A DNA stretch of 64,000 nt from Camillea tinctor (taxonomy: Eukaryota > Ascomycota > Sordariomycetes > Xylariales > Xylariaceae), in NCBI GenBank assembly GCA_022578605.1, contig MU394078.1:62001-126000 (forward strand). Reading direction: 5' to 3'. This document shows positions 47,001 through 58,897 of the stretch, piece after piece (within the stretch, counting starts at the first letter, position 1; every line of letters starts with the position of its first letter). A program made the position numbers and the translations under genes. A model generated the notes under the pieces. It worked only from the letters and a program-made list of their open reading frames with translations, had not been told where the DNA came from and made no database searches.

Positions 47001-47536
47001 CCTCGGTTTTTTTTTCCCTTGTCTCGCCCTTGCAGAAAACAAAAAGCACAGCAAAAAAGCCATGCGATGCGTTGGTGTTGCGGAGGCATGGGCCAGAAGC
47101 TGGTCTGTCAGCTACAAGTACAAGAAAAGGGGGGACCCCTCATTGGAACCTTGGCCAAGATAAATGCCCCTCCCTCCAGCTGCCAACGCTTTGAACCCCA
47201 CCAACAAAGCACGGTAAAAACGGGGTCGGAAAGCTTTGTGACGGCCCATCCCACTTTCGTCCGCCCAAATCATCACCGCCAGTCTACATCTTTTTCCATC
47301 CATATATCTCACTTCTTTCTCCGTAATCCTTGGTTAGCTAGATCCTTTTTATTTTTACTTCTTTTTTTCCAATACAAAGTTCTATACCCTCAAACCTCTT
47401 TCCATATCATACTTCTCTTTTTTTTGCTCTTTCTGTTTTGCTTTATAAATTTTGTGACCTTAACTCATCATCATCACCACTACCACCACCACTACATTAT
47501 TTACCTACCTACCAATTTACCTTCTTAGTCACAACC
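44035..47536. other. 3.5-kb divergent intergenic region, Bqt4-like gene to Rho GDI
   Basis: Long non-coding stretch, densest in the window for TAGGTA/ACCTAGGT palindromes (45.36-45.66 and 46.31-46.82 kb), with A-runs near 44.66-44.73 kb, a pyrimidine block near 45.66-45.70 kb, and a CT-rich leader for Rho GDI (47.30-47.43 kb). A tRNA B-box-like string occurs at 45321-45332 without a foldable tRNA. No protein gene supported. Confidence 0.55.
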
Positions 47537-49265
47537 ATGGCCTCCCAGGAAGAGCAAGATCACCTCCCCGAGGAGACTCAGGGCTATAAGCTCTCCCAGC
47601 CTAAGCAGAGCTTGGCCGAGTACCAGAATATGGGTATGTAAACAAAATATTCATCTCCTTTAAACATATTCTTCTATTTGCTTCTTTTCCTTTTCAACTA
47701 CAACCTCGTGATGTCCTTGTGAGGATACTCACTCTGTCCTACCTCCTTTGTCTTGCCTGTACGTCATAGCTATCTATCCTTGGGTATAGGAAGCCTACCT
47801 AGCTTTGGACACTGGACATACAAGAGAGAGGACGTGAGAGGAGAGGAGAGGGTAGTATCCTCTACGGAGTAGAGGAAGACATTGCTGTAGGAAATGGACT
47901 CTCTTTGGTGCTGGAGGACAAAACAACAGGCTGGCTAGGTAACGGAGCTTGGGCTCCAAGGGATGATAATGGTCGAAGATCTGTCGAGTGTGCATGGGCG
48001 TTACTTGCCCAAAACATTGGTTGGAATCCACTCATCTTCTACTCGAGTATCGCCGACCTAGCTGGCGCGGGCAATAGCCTTCACGCGGCAAGCACCCAGC
48101 AACCTCTTGCCTACACACGACTCGATACATGGCATCATTCACCACAGCTGGCTCCTAGCAGGTCAACCAATGTTGACAATGAAGTCATCCACGGCGACGC
48201 TAGTCACCTATCGTCATGTCGACCAGCTGTCACCCCCCAGGCCACGCGCAACACTGAACAGAGCAAACCTTATCCATTCCATCCAATTCTTCCCAATCCT
48301 CGACAACAACAACAATTGATTGTTCTCATGCCTCCCACAAGCACACCTCAACCCCTCTAAACATGTCCTCGCAGTGGTTTTCCCTGGTCAATCGACTGTA
48401 TGGGATTGCCCTGAGTAGACTAGCTACACCAGTCACCTCAGAGCCCAAGAAGCCACGCCAGTCTACCATTGTAGTTGAGCAGAACATCACACTTGTTTCA
48501 GAACCCATCTTCATACCTACCTTTACTACTACCATCGGGGATGTTTCCTATACTGCTCCTACTGCACAAGTTGTGCCACAACCCATAGGCTCACTGACCA
48601 TTCAAAACTCTGTGACCACTAACACCATCGGTGCTTACGCAGATGCGAACGACGAGTCGCTACAACGGTACAAGCAGTCTCTCGGCCTCGGAGGTGGAAA
48701 GGACCTCTCAGACCCCAACGACCCCCGTGTCTGTATCATCCAGTCCCTGACTATGGAGTCTCCGGGCCGCCCTCCCGTCAGGATCGACCTGTCCACACCC
48801 GGTAGCGAGGAAACTCTCAAGGACCACCCGTTCAAGATTAAGGAGGGCTGCAAGTTCACCATGGTTGCTTCTTTCCGGGTCCAGCACGAGATTCTGAGCG
48901 GTCTACAATATGTCCAGGTTGTCAAGCGTAAGGGTATTAAAGTTAGCAAGGATTCGGAGATGTTGGTAAGTTCATGGAAATCACTTCCTAGCTTCTTGTT
49001 CACCATCCTAACATCCTATAGGGATCATACGCCCCCAACACCGACAAGCAGCCTATCTACACTAAGCGCTGTAAGTGACGCGAATGCGAAGCTTAACCTT
49101 TTTTTGTTATGTAAGATACTAACCAATAATCCAGTCCAAGAGGAAGATGCTCCTTCTGGCATGCTCGCCCGTGGCCACTACAACGCCACCTCGTACTTCG
49201 TGGACGATGACAAGAAGACTCATCTACAATTCGAATGGAGCTTTGACATCGCTAAGGATTGGTAA
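47537..49265 (+). CDS. rdi1: Rho GDP-dissociation inhibitor
   Basis: Cytosolic regulator that extracts prenylated Rho/Cdc42/Rac GTPases from membranes and holds them in the GDP form. Exons 47537-47633, 48643-48965, 49022-49070 and 49135-49265 give 199 residues, typical RhoGDI size. The N-terminal regulatory arm is GYKLSQPKQSLAEYQNMDAN; the immunoglobulin-like domain shows ESLQRYKQSLGL, VQHEILSGLQYVQVVKRKGI, GSYAPNTDKQPIY, MLARGHYNATSYFVDDDKK and ends FEWSFDIAKDW, as in other RhoGDIs. The first intron is 1009 bp, by far the longest in the window, and contains frames of 151 and 93 codons; the second is in frame with exon 2 from an ATG at 48363. Splicing intron 1 restores the conserved NMDANDESL. 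Confidence 0.93.
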
Positions 49266-50332
49266 GAAGGACGCGCCGCGATCACCGTCACCACCGAATA
49301 TACGACCACCTTGTTCTTCCATACCTCGACGAAAAGTAGGGCTGCCCCCTTGGGGGGATGGGCAGATCACGGTTGAAATGGGTGGGTTGTAATAATATTC
49401 GTGGGAGGATAGGATATATCAGCAAGATAACCTAATAGTCTGACTTTACGATTACGAGCAACGATGGCAAATACTCGAGAGAAGTGAAACAAGAAGAAAA
49501 AAAATGTTGACAGTTCTTGGAGAGAAGATAATGAGAGGAGTAAGAGAAAGAAAGACGTCGAGACAGCTTTTTGTTTTCGTGATATAACGAATCGTCTTTA
49601 CCTTTCCTCCCCCTCTCCTTTCTTGTAAACACCTCGATCCTCCTTTAGATCTGATAGTGTGGTCTCACTGATAAATAAGAAACTCTGCGTTCTTTTTTAC
49701 AAACCCATGAAGAAAAAAAGAAAGAAAAGAAAAGAAGAAAATAAGTTCAGATGATGTACCTAGGGTAAAAGAAAAACACGTTAAGTCATAGGCTATTGTA
49801 ATCATGTAAGAAAAAAGAAGCAATAAATTAGGAAAGGAAACGCACAAAATTGGGTATTTAAGTACTCTTTTTTTTCTCACTCTCTCTTTCTCATAGATTC
49901 CATAATATTGTTATGCTACCGAGTTGTCTTCCATGCCATTCATCCCTTCTCATCTCGTTTCGTAGTGGTTAGGTATCTACATAAATATAAAAAACAATGT
50001 GTCTTTGACTCATCATGGTCTGTGCCATCTTTTCCCGTCTGTTTCTCTTCAACTGCGGCCCCCCCCCCCCCTTAAAGTGCCGGATACCCCCCGAGGTAAC
50101 TCCTGCATGACGATATTACTTATGACCATACATGTCCGGGACAGCTGTTGAGTTTTGATATGAAAACGTATAATGTGGGGTGGCACCTTGTTCTTCCTAT
50201 AATATCCTCCCCCTTGTTCATAAGTTTGTGGTGCTAGTTGTATAATTGTACCAGCTTCTTGAATGTTCGATAAATTAATTTTTTTTTCTCTTTGCCCCTT
50301 TCACCTTATCTAGCCCCGATGGCGTGCGCAAT
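49266..50332. other. Convergent 3' intergenic region, Rho GDI and PPG1
   Basis: AT-rich DNA with A/T runs and a 13-base C-run at 50059-50071. No gene supported. Confidence 0.6.
50059..50071. repeat. Poly-C tract
   Basis: Thirteen consecutive C residues in 3' intergenic DNA; prone to length variation and sequencing error. Confidence 0.85.
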
Positions 50333-51469
50333 CTACAAGAAATAGTCGGGTGCGGCACTCCCATCGGCGGCCTTCTCGCCGCCCTGTTGAATATCCTTGT
50401 GCTGGTCATTCTCGGGAGCAGCGGCGAAGACGTTGAAGAGGCGCTCGCCGGTGTCGCTGACCTCGAGCACGCTAGCCATGTTACCGCAGCGGTAGCAGTA
50501 GTTGGGGGCGCTCCAGACGGTGCTCAGGTGGTCGTCGTAGAGGACGAGGAAGCCCTCCTGGCAGAGCTGGTGCGCGCGCAGGATGTGGTTCATGCCGTTG
50601 ACAGCGAGGAACTTCTTGACGACGCGGGCACCGAAGGTGTAGCCGGCGCCTCGGGGCGATAGCGAGAACTCGTCGCGCTCGGGGTCGGGGTCGGACCAGA
50701 CCAGGTCGGCCATGGGCCCCTCGTGCGGGATCTCGCGGAAACGGTCGATGATCTTGATCTGGTCGATCGAGTGGATCGAGGGTGACAGGCCGCCGTGCAC
50801 GCAAAATATCTGATCGTTAATGACGACTGATAGCGTCAGGAAGTCGAACATATCGGTGAAGTAGTGCCACACGTTCGCATTGCCGTACTTGCGCGAGCAC
50901 TCGGTATAGAAGCCGTAGGATTGCGTCACACCTCGGGACTCGTGATTACCCCGGATCAGATGCACGCGGTTCGGATAGCGCAGCTTGAGGCAGACGAGCA
51001 GCGATATCGTCTCTACGCTGAACATGCCACGGTCGACGTAGTCACCTGGAAAGCTCAAGAGTTAGAATTCCCCCATATATATATATCCTGTACTATCCCA
51101 TGTGGTACTTACCAAGGAAGAGGTAGTTCGTGTCCGGACACCATCCGCCAATCTTAAATATTTCGATCAAATCGTAGAACTGGCCGTGGATATCACCGAC
51201 CACGGTTACGGGAGCGCGCACATGTACGACATTGCTCTCCCTCATGAGCAGCTCTTTGGTCTTTGCGCATATAGCCTCGATCACCGACTCGGCAAGAAGC
51301 TCTTTTTTATATAACCGGGAGATGCATTCATCTAAGTCGACCGAGGCTGGATATAGTGTGAGGTTCAACGGTCAGTCTGGCATTCTAGGGGCTCTTTCAT
51401 CACTCCCATCCTCCGAAAAATAGGATGGTTGATATTGGTAATCATTCACTAACCCGGAAGCCCAGGCAT
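50333..51469 (-). CDS. ppg1: PP2A-like Ser/Thr protein phosphatase PPG1
   Basis: Catalytic subunit of the fungal PPG1 branch of PP2A-type phosphatases; yeast Ppg1 has roles in glycogen accumulation and in the Far complex. Exons 51469-51454, 51346-51113 and 51045-50333 give 320 residues. The first exon is only 16 bp, and splicing yields MPGLPASVDLDECISRLYKK, close to the family start. Metal and active-site motifs are all present: VVGDIHGQFYDL, GDYVDRGMFS, LIRGNHESR, FCVHGGLSPS, and WSAPNYCYRCGN. The protein ends in DYFL, the PP2A-type tail whose last leucine is carboxymethylated. SIT4 and PP2A itself are less likely because of the KELLAESVIEAICAKTKELL helix specific to PPG1. Confidence 0.94.
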
Positions 51470-54297
51470 CTTGCTCTATCAGTTTAGGTCAAGGTCAAGG
51501 TCAAGGTGGAGAGGGTTTTGCGATCTGTTCAGAGGATGGGAGCCAAGCTCAAGGTGCGATTTGTCGTAGAGGCTGTGGAGAAGGCTTCCTTCTGCTCCGG
51601 GGAAATGTCAAGTCGTGTGAGGAGCTTGGAGAATCCGCAAACATGTTCGACGAGGGAAAATGGGATGTGGCAGTCTCTCACATGGAGCCGGTGTGTGGGT
51701 TTGAAGTTGTTGAGAAGAAGGATTGGCGTGTGATATCTAGCGGTAGTGCAATGGAGTCGGGGAGGCGAAAAAAGAAAAAAAGAAAAAGAGAGAGAGAGAG
51801 ATTGAATACTACTAGGTTAGTATTATACCTACCTAGGTAGGTATATAAGTAAATGATGTAGGTTAAGTACCTAAGTTTTCGTTGTAATTTAATAATTTGT
51901 ATGTCAATAACATAATGGACCTGGGTTAGTACATGTCACTCGTTGACAGGTGTTGCGTAACCATAGTATATAACCTTATGCACAGAGGCACCTACCTAGG
52001 TACTCTGTATGTTGAGTTGCTTGGTAATACATGTAGAGGTAGTAGGTAACTACATCCTAGGTTAACCTAAAGCTTATACTACATATGTAGGACATTTTCG
52101 ATTTCAATTATCTCTTGCTGTCTTTAATCGTCCATGCAATCGATAAGCGCCAGCTGTCAGCAAGGAAAACACCACCTGACTTGATCCACAAAGTGTAGAT
52201 GGCATAATCCCTGATAATCATTGGCGGATGGATGAACAGGCCACCCACCTCTTACTACTAGATAATGGGGACTCTAATGCCTTTCAATCCCACTTCTTCG
52301 GATGGGAGAGACATTTTCTGCCGACATTCAATCCTCTCTCTCTCTCTTCTTCCCCCTTTTCTCTTTTTCTTTATTCCTCCCTTCTGCAATCTGAAGTTGA
52401 CGTCCTAGGTCCCTCCTTATAAGGTTTCCAGCCATATCTAGAAGCAACCCGATTCATTAACCAACATGAAGACCGTGACTTTTCGGATGTCTCTTCAATC
52501 AGCATCCCCATCACCATTAACTTTTCAGCGGTAAGGCGTTTGGACTGTGTAGTTATAACACTACATTCTCCCATCTGTTTCCTTATTCTTCTTTTCTTTT
52601 TGTCCCAATAAAGCTTCTTCATCTTCATCTTATTTTTTTTTTTTTATGTCAGATATCCAGGTATATATTTTCAAGTCGGAAGTTCTCAGCCTGAAGTACC
52701 TTTAGCGATATTCTTCATACCTATTGAATAGTGGTGGCACCTAGAAATAGGACCGGCAGGCTCGAGGTGTTCTTTCATGTTGGCCGTATATGGCTGAATA
52801 TATCAAAACATAACCTAAATATTTTCTTACATTTTATTCCATACTTGTTTTGATGAAGAAGAAAAAGAATATCTCTATTTCCTGCTTGGCAGCAAGCTAC
52901 GCTACTATTGCATCATATTCGTCGTCGGTGCTACCTTTATGCAATAAAAGTCGTTGCCGCCTTACTCTTCCAGTTGTTCCTGTCTCTATTCCTGTTCTTA
53001 TTCCTATTACGCTTCTTGTTACACTACTTACATCGTGAGCATATGACCTTCTCTCCCCTCTCACAGTGGCTTGCTTTATACGACTTAGCCTAACTTTAAC
53101 CACCACCTATGGAGACTGAATACTTAGGTTGCGGATCATCTTATCAGGCTGAACTTACTACTACTTAGGTAATAGAAGTAAGTAAGTACCTATGCATGGG
53201 CTATCGGATGTTAGTTGTAGTGGACTTTTAGGTATAGGTAGTACAGACTACTACTTGTCAATCACCTCCAACTGCAGCTGAAGCGTTCTCGGGGGTCACA
53301 AGGCACCAACGGACCGATATTTAACCGTTACCGCTGTGCTTGCTCCAGTCAAGGTTGCATCGGCCGCGTCCAATTGGCACCTCGATTTTTAAACAATTAC
53401 CTACATCTCACCCCGTGCGACCTTCAATTTCAGCCCATCTCCATCCATATAATATCTCCAATATCCCCAGTGCCATACTTATATTGTACGGACGCGCCAA
53501 CTCATCCGACACACAGCCCGGCACTCGGCAACTGTCCCCCGATCCGACTATGCTGGGGCAAATCAGCCGGGATTTATCAGTATCCTTTGGTGTCGGTATG
53601 GTGTGGAGGAATCGGCGCTGCCCCTCGCGTTGATCAAGTGAAAGACGCCAGCTTCTCTCCTGGCCAGCCTCACCTCCGTCCCGGCAACTCGTCAACCGTC
53701 CTCGCCTCAGCCTATCCCCAGACTCTATCACGTCGTCCAATTGCCTGTAGTAGATGAGTCTCTTCCAAGCAACGGCGTAGTTCTCGTTGGAGGCCGAGTT
53801 ACCCGACGATATCCTCGCTCGTTGGCTCTTGTACTGTTCCAGCTTAATCCAAGCGGCGCTCAACCATTACTTGCTGTATTTCTCTTCCCATGGGAGTCAG
53901 GTATGTTGCTAATTATAATAACTGCAATCCCGCCGCTTATATGAGTATACCGAACTTGTCGCCGCGTATTTGGTTAGACAGACTCGCTGAACTACCTACA
54001 AACGCAACCCACACACAATCACATTTCTATATGCTAAGCCATTGTCCATGACCTATCGCCGTATCCTTGGTCCGCCCCTATAAGTGGATTTCATGTTTAG
54101 GGAAAGCTTCACTACTATTTACATACATCTTGCTTGCCAGCAGTGTCCCTTTTTATCTGATCATACTAGACATAACAACGTCTAACGCAGTATTATTACC
54201 TAGGCTGGCAACTGCTCCAGTTCCAATACCATATTTTCACCGGTATATATAGCCACGCAGTATATTGTCGAATTTCGCAGCTTCTCGTGACATTAGC
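51470..54297. other. 2.8-kb divergent intergenic region, PPG1 to zinc-knuckle gene
   Basis: Non-coding. It contains a GGTCAA repeat near 51.49 kb, GA and A runs near 51.77-51.80 kb, dense TACCTAGGTA palindromes (51.82-52.08 kb), and T/C tracts near 52.34-52.38 and 52.63 kb. Frames up to 151 codons at 53.3-53.9 kb overlap on both strands and look random. Confidence 0.55.
54244..54251 (+). promoter_or_regulatory. TATA box of the zinc-knuckle gene
   Basis: TATATATA lies 54 bp upstream of the ATG at 54298, a plausible core promoter position. Confidence 0.45.
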
Positions 54298-56931
54298 ATG
54301 GAGGAACGCGCCCCGGGTTACGAGGCCTCCCGGAATGAGCCCCCATGCTACAACTGTGGGATGAAAGGCCACTTATTCACAGCTTGTCCTGAACCTACTC
54401 GCCCAGTCCCTGCGTAAGTTCTCTTATCCTGTTAGAAACACGGCTTGCCGCGACCGCAATCCCATGCTGCATCCTTCTCAGGCGATCTAGATCTGATGGG
54501 GATAACTAACAAGTATCTCAGCGGTTTGGAAGCTTCTAAGCAACGGCAGAAGTCCAGCAACAGCCCCAGCAACTATGGGCACGGGTCTGGCAAGAAGAGC
54601 AAAGGGCCTGTAATTACGCGGTACCCGGTTCCTCCCAACCCAGCACAACCCATGGCTCACGTAGACCCTTCTACGGGTCAACCTTACTCTTCGAATTCGT
54701 CCCCGGGTTATCAGCCATACCCACCACCATACACCCACGGTTATGGAGCTCCTCAACCGGCATCATCTAATATACCATATGATCATAATGGCCGCTACGG
54801 TCCGCCTGCACCCCCGCCTGGGACTTATACACACCCACCTCCTCCCCCTCCTCTTCGTCGTTCACCATACGATTATCAGTACAGCCCGCCTGGCTTAGGG
54901 GGCCCTCCCCCTTCTTCATCCCATGTTCCTCCTCAAACTACTTATATTCCGCATAACACACACCAAGGTCCGCCACCCATTCCTCTGCCTCCTCCGGGAC
55001 TATCTGATCAATATCCCCACCGTCCTTCCGGCCCTCCTGATAATTACTATCATGGACCTCCACAACCATATCCACAGCCTCCTCCCCCGCCGCAATATCC
55101 TCATCAAGGTACACCATATGGATATCAAGGCCCTCCACCTCCTGGATACTACCCACCAGGTTATGGCCCACCGCCCCCGATACCATCCGCCTCACATCAA
55201 TACCAGCCCCCTCTACCTGGTCCTAACCCAGCCCCGTCTTACAGAGAAGAGCGAGACCGGCGTGGGCGGTATGGACGGCGTGGACATGGTGATCATAGGA
55301 CTTACGACGATCGTCGCCCACTCGAACATTGGGAAGAGCAAGATCAATGGCAGCAAGCTCCGCATGATCGTGCTCACCCTAGAGACGATCATTACAGAGA
55401 TAATAGATATCGACATGAAGACCATGGAAATCATAGATCCCGGGAATGGGAACACGATAAGTCTAGGAACGGACGGCCTCGTGACCGTCAAGACCGATAC
55501 CAGCAGCATCATAGCCCGGGAAGACTGGATCGGGATCATCGGAGGAGGAGACAACGGTCTGTTTTGACTCCGGCGCATTCGACACCTCGGTCTGCACCTT
55601 CGGCTACGGTGGACACCCCCCAGGAGTCCGAGCCCGGCGAAATAAAGTCAGACGTGAACGCGGAGTCAGACCAGGATGATGCAGCATCTGAGTATGATGT
55701 GAACGGCGAGAAGAACCCATATAAGGGGTTTGATTGGGACCAAAATACTGTTTTCAATCAACCCCCAGAACATCGATCACAAGGAGATTTAATTGGTACA
55801 CCCCTTCCAACCGAATATACGGAGAACGTGATATTACCTCCGACCTTCGGCGCGAAAGGGGTCAAATCTAAGTATATTACGCCTGAAAACCTGGATGATT
55901 TTGCCCAAAGCATTCGTGAGACTAGGGACTGGCAGGTTATGCAGCACCATCCTGCATTTTTGGACCCTAAAGATATCCGAGTTGAAAAGTTAGAAGATTT
56001 CAGTAAAGCCCTCAATGCCGGTAACGCTAAAAATAGTCGACGTGATCGGCATAACAACCATCATGAATCCCGTCGACACCATACCAAACATCGCGATTGG
56101 CAGGGTCGCAATCAGCATCGAGACTTCCCCGATCGTGGGTTCCAGCATGGGGATCTCCTTCAGCGCCATGATTCTCGAAAGAGAAGATGGGAAGAGTCGC
56201 AGCATGACTCTAATCCCTACCGCGTGGAGAAACGACGCCCTAGTTTGGAATATGGTGAGCAGAGGAACAAAAAACTGAGGCCTACAACCCCTGAACCAGG
56301 TGAAGTAGTCGAGTACGGTGCAGATGAAGCTGTGCGGTCGAAACCAGGGACACCTGCTGCCCCTGTAGAAGAGTCAGCGTGGGCTCTCGAAGTAGGCGAG
56401 ATCCCCGAAAACGAAGAGACTAATGAACAAGGTCGCGAAATATATGGGCATTCTTATGAAGAAACTTTGAAGATCCACGAAGAGATTATGGCGGAAGACG
56501 AAAAACGATTTAGGGATTCGCATCGTTCTCTTCTACATATTGACACGCGAGATAAAGGTCCACCAAGCCCTCCGCCACTCCATTCAGGACCTCATCCAGT
56601 TTACAGCAGACCATCGAGCAGGCATAGTTCTAGGAGCCATCGGGGCAGTCAACCAAATAGCCGACGTTCATCCTTTGCTGGGCATATTTCAGACTCCAGT
56701 GGATCGCCCCTGACCCCCACCGAACTTGAGCTACTTGGCTTGGGACGGCCTTCCTCCAGTGGTAGTAATAGCGGCCGAGAGTCGCCCAGGCGGCAACCTG
56801 ACGGCAACGCTTCCAAACCCCGACGTCGTGCAACCAGGGTTAACGACGCTTATTCGTAAGTATACCATATAGCCTTGCGTGGTACTGTTATGTCTAGTTT
56901 CTAATCAAGTATCCGTAGGCGTCGTTGGTAA
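54298..56931 (+). CDS. CCHC zinc-knuckle, proline-rich and RD-rich protein
   Basis: Exons 54298-54413, 54522-56855 and 56919-56931 give 820 residues. The first exon, missed if only long frames are read, carries a single CCHC zinc knuckle (Cys17-x2-Cys20-x4-His25-x4-Cys30: CYNCGMKGHLFTACP), an RNA/single-strand nucleic-acid binding module. Then come a long Pro/Tyr/Gly-rich disordered tract (about residues 60-300), an Arg/Asp/His-rich tract (about 300-400), a more ordered stretch (about 440-530, with NPYKGFDWDQNTVF and YITPENLDDFAQSIRETRDW), another Arg/His tract, and a Ser/Arg-rich tail. The 13-bp last exon gives the ending AYSRRW, restored in phase. Ascomycete orthologues are sometimes called zinc-knuckle transcription factor CnjB; a role in RNA metabolism is inference. 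Confidence 0.83.
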
Positions 56932-58588
56932 AATAACCTACCTACCTACCTACCTAGGTAGTTACTCGCCAATTTCTGACGGACATCACTCTCACTCTGC
57001 TTGAGACATGTCAATTCGTATAAAACTTTTCTTCGTTAGTAGACGAATTTTACTATTCTACTATTAATTAATAACCCGGATTTCTTCAAATGAATTGCTA
57101 TGGAAGCCTTTCGTAGCCAATACTACTTTCGCGGTCTTCGTGCAGAGATTATCGATCAACCGACAACCGGTAGCGTCATTTCTAAAGCCACTATTATCTC
57201 TTATTATCAAAAGCTTCCTACCATCTTCATTATATTTGAATCAAATAATTCGCAAGAGTTTTGCTATTGAATCACCAAAAAAAAAGAGAAGTCAAGTCTC
57301 CTTCAGCCAGAATAACTTGCCTCAAGCCACTGTCCGAACTCGCTTAATCAAAGTCAAATACAAAACACGGGAACGAAAGGAACCAGATCTTCTGCAAAAA
57401 CATAGGTGAAAACTGTTTGCCTAGATATGCAAACCTCCATGTGAGCTATGCTATCAATGACAAAATCTAAAACGACCACATCGTTGCTAGTGGCAAATTG
57501 GTCATGCTCCTCATTACAAAGAGCGATCATTACTCAATTACAAGATGATCCTTATTGATATATTTTATTCGTTCAATGAATATCTATTTCGATATTACCT
57601 ATTTTCTCAGAGCCATTGCCCCGAGGAACACTACCATCATTCATACCACTCTTGGGGAGGAAATGGAGCAATATAGTAGGAATACGGTGCGAGGAAATAT
57701 GGCGCGGGCATTCTTTTTTTCCCCTTTCGGATCATTTTTACACTACCTAAGAACATAAAGTCTACGACGTTCTATATTATATTTCTGGAGCACCATAATG
57801 GTTCTTTTTTTTTTTTTCGATTTTTCTTTTCAATTTTTTGTTATGCTTTCTACGGGCAACTCTAGTCATGATTTACGGGTTTAGGATTGCATATCAACGG
57901 GCGTTTCGAGGGGCATCTCCTCGTCACCAACAAAAACTAGTTAATAATGAATTGCTTTCTCTGCCTTTCATTCCACAGGGCCACGTGGGTTTTGGGTATA
58001 AGGTCATTTGTCTTAGTTTCTTGTCTTACTATCACATTTCTTTGTCCAGATTCTACGCCATGTCTATTTCTAGAACACACTGATATTCTAAACACAAGTG
58101 GAGGGAGGTTTGAAACAGGTCGCTCTTTTAGCAAAGAGCGTTTTTTGTGTTCTTGTTACGAGATCAGACAATAGGACTATTATCTGGAGAGTATAAAGAA
58201 ATCATCAAAGCGAACAATTATTAAAGATATTGTTCCTTAGGCACCGCCTTCTCGTATACTTTATATTGAGGTCGAGGTCGCAGTCCATCGTCCTCCCTGG
58301 CAGTCTACTTCCTTGTACCTAATACTCACTTCTTCGACAGCAAAACCTTTGCTGCCGTTACTAAATTACCTTCTTCTACAAAGCAGAACAGAAACTATAA
58401 GCTCTGAAGCAGGTCTTCGGGGCGAATACCTACCTACTATTTCACGGTTCTGCTCTCAACGTCCTCTTTTTTCTTCCATTTTCTCTTTTGCTTCCTACTT
58501 TCTCCCGTTTGACGACCCAGCAAGCAGTTGCACCATACCGATATCGACCCTCGATAAGTACTGAGGCAAGAACTATACCAAACAAAAG
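56932..58588. other. Intergenic region upstream of the small Cys-rich gene
   Basis: Low-GC DNA with TACCTACC repeats directly after the zinc-knuckle stop (56.94-56.96 kb), a T-run near 57.81 kb and short frames only. No gene supported. Confidence 0.55.
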
Positions 58589-58897
58589 ATGTGTACCGGC
58601 GTCGAGTGGATTTGGCGCTGTCACAGCTGCAACGCCGTCCTCATGAAGGATCACTTCTCTGTCAAGGGGTATACTTGTCATGAAGCAACCCGAAATAGAA
58701 TGAAAGGTCTCTGTAGGAAAGGTGTCAAGTACACTCACTTTGACAAGCATGGCGGAGAGCTGTGTTTGCTTTGTGAGATCCAACCCGAGATCGATAGCCT
58801 CTCTGCTGAGAACTGCGACGAAGCAGCAACAAGCCCACTAGCCGTTGTCTTCGATGACGATGAGGATGTCGAGGACGGCGGCGCGCCGCTAAAATAA
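58589..58897 (+). CDS. Small cysteine-rich protein, function unknown
   Basis: 102 residues, single exon, starting MCTGVEWIWRCHSCN. Cysteines pair as Cys11-x2-Cys14 and Cys59-x2-Cys62, with others at 2, 30 and 42 and histidines between (His50, His54), a spacing that could bind zinc. The C-terminal 25 residues are acidic (DDDEDVEDGG). There is no signal peptide, so a secreted effector is unlikely. ATG context is AAAGATG. I do not recognise the family. A second ORF with similar residues follows at 59220. It sits alone in AT-rich DNA between two better-supported genes. Confidence 0.55.
   Translation: MCTGVEWIWRCHSCNAVLMKDHFSVKGYTCHEATRNRMKGLCRKGVKYTHFDKHGGELCLLCEIQPEIDSLSAENCDEAATSPLAVVFDDDEDVEDGGAPLK

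Noticed and set aside
46977..47528. 183-codon plus-strand frame before Rho GDI
   Set aside because: Phe/Leu/His-rich translation of the CT-rich leader; ends just before the true ATG at 47537.
53340..53944. Frames of 97-151 codons upstream of the zinc-knuckle gene
   Set aside because: Both strands open at once, no start context or family pattern; fits random open DNA in a promoter region.
54923..55567. 214-codon plus-strand frame in another phase
   Set aside because: Overlaps the zinc-knuckle protein; Ile/His-rich read-through of the proline-rich repeats in the wrong phase.
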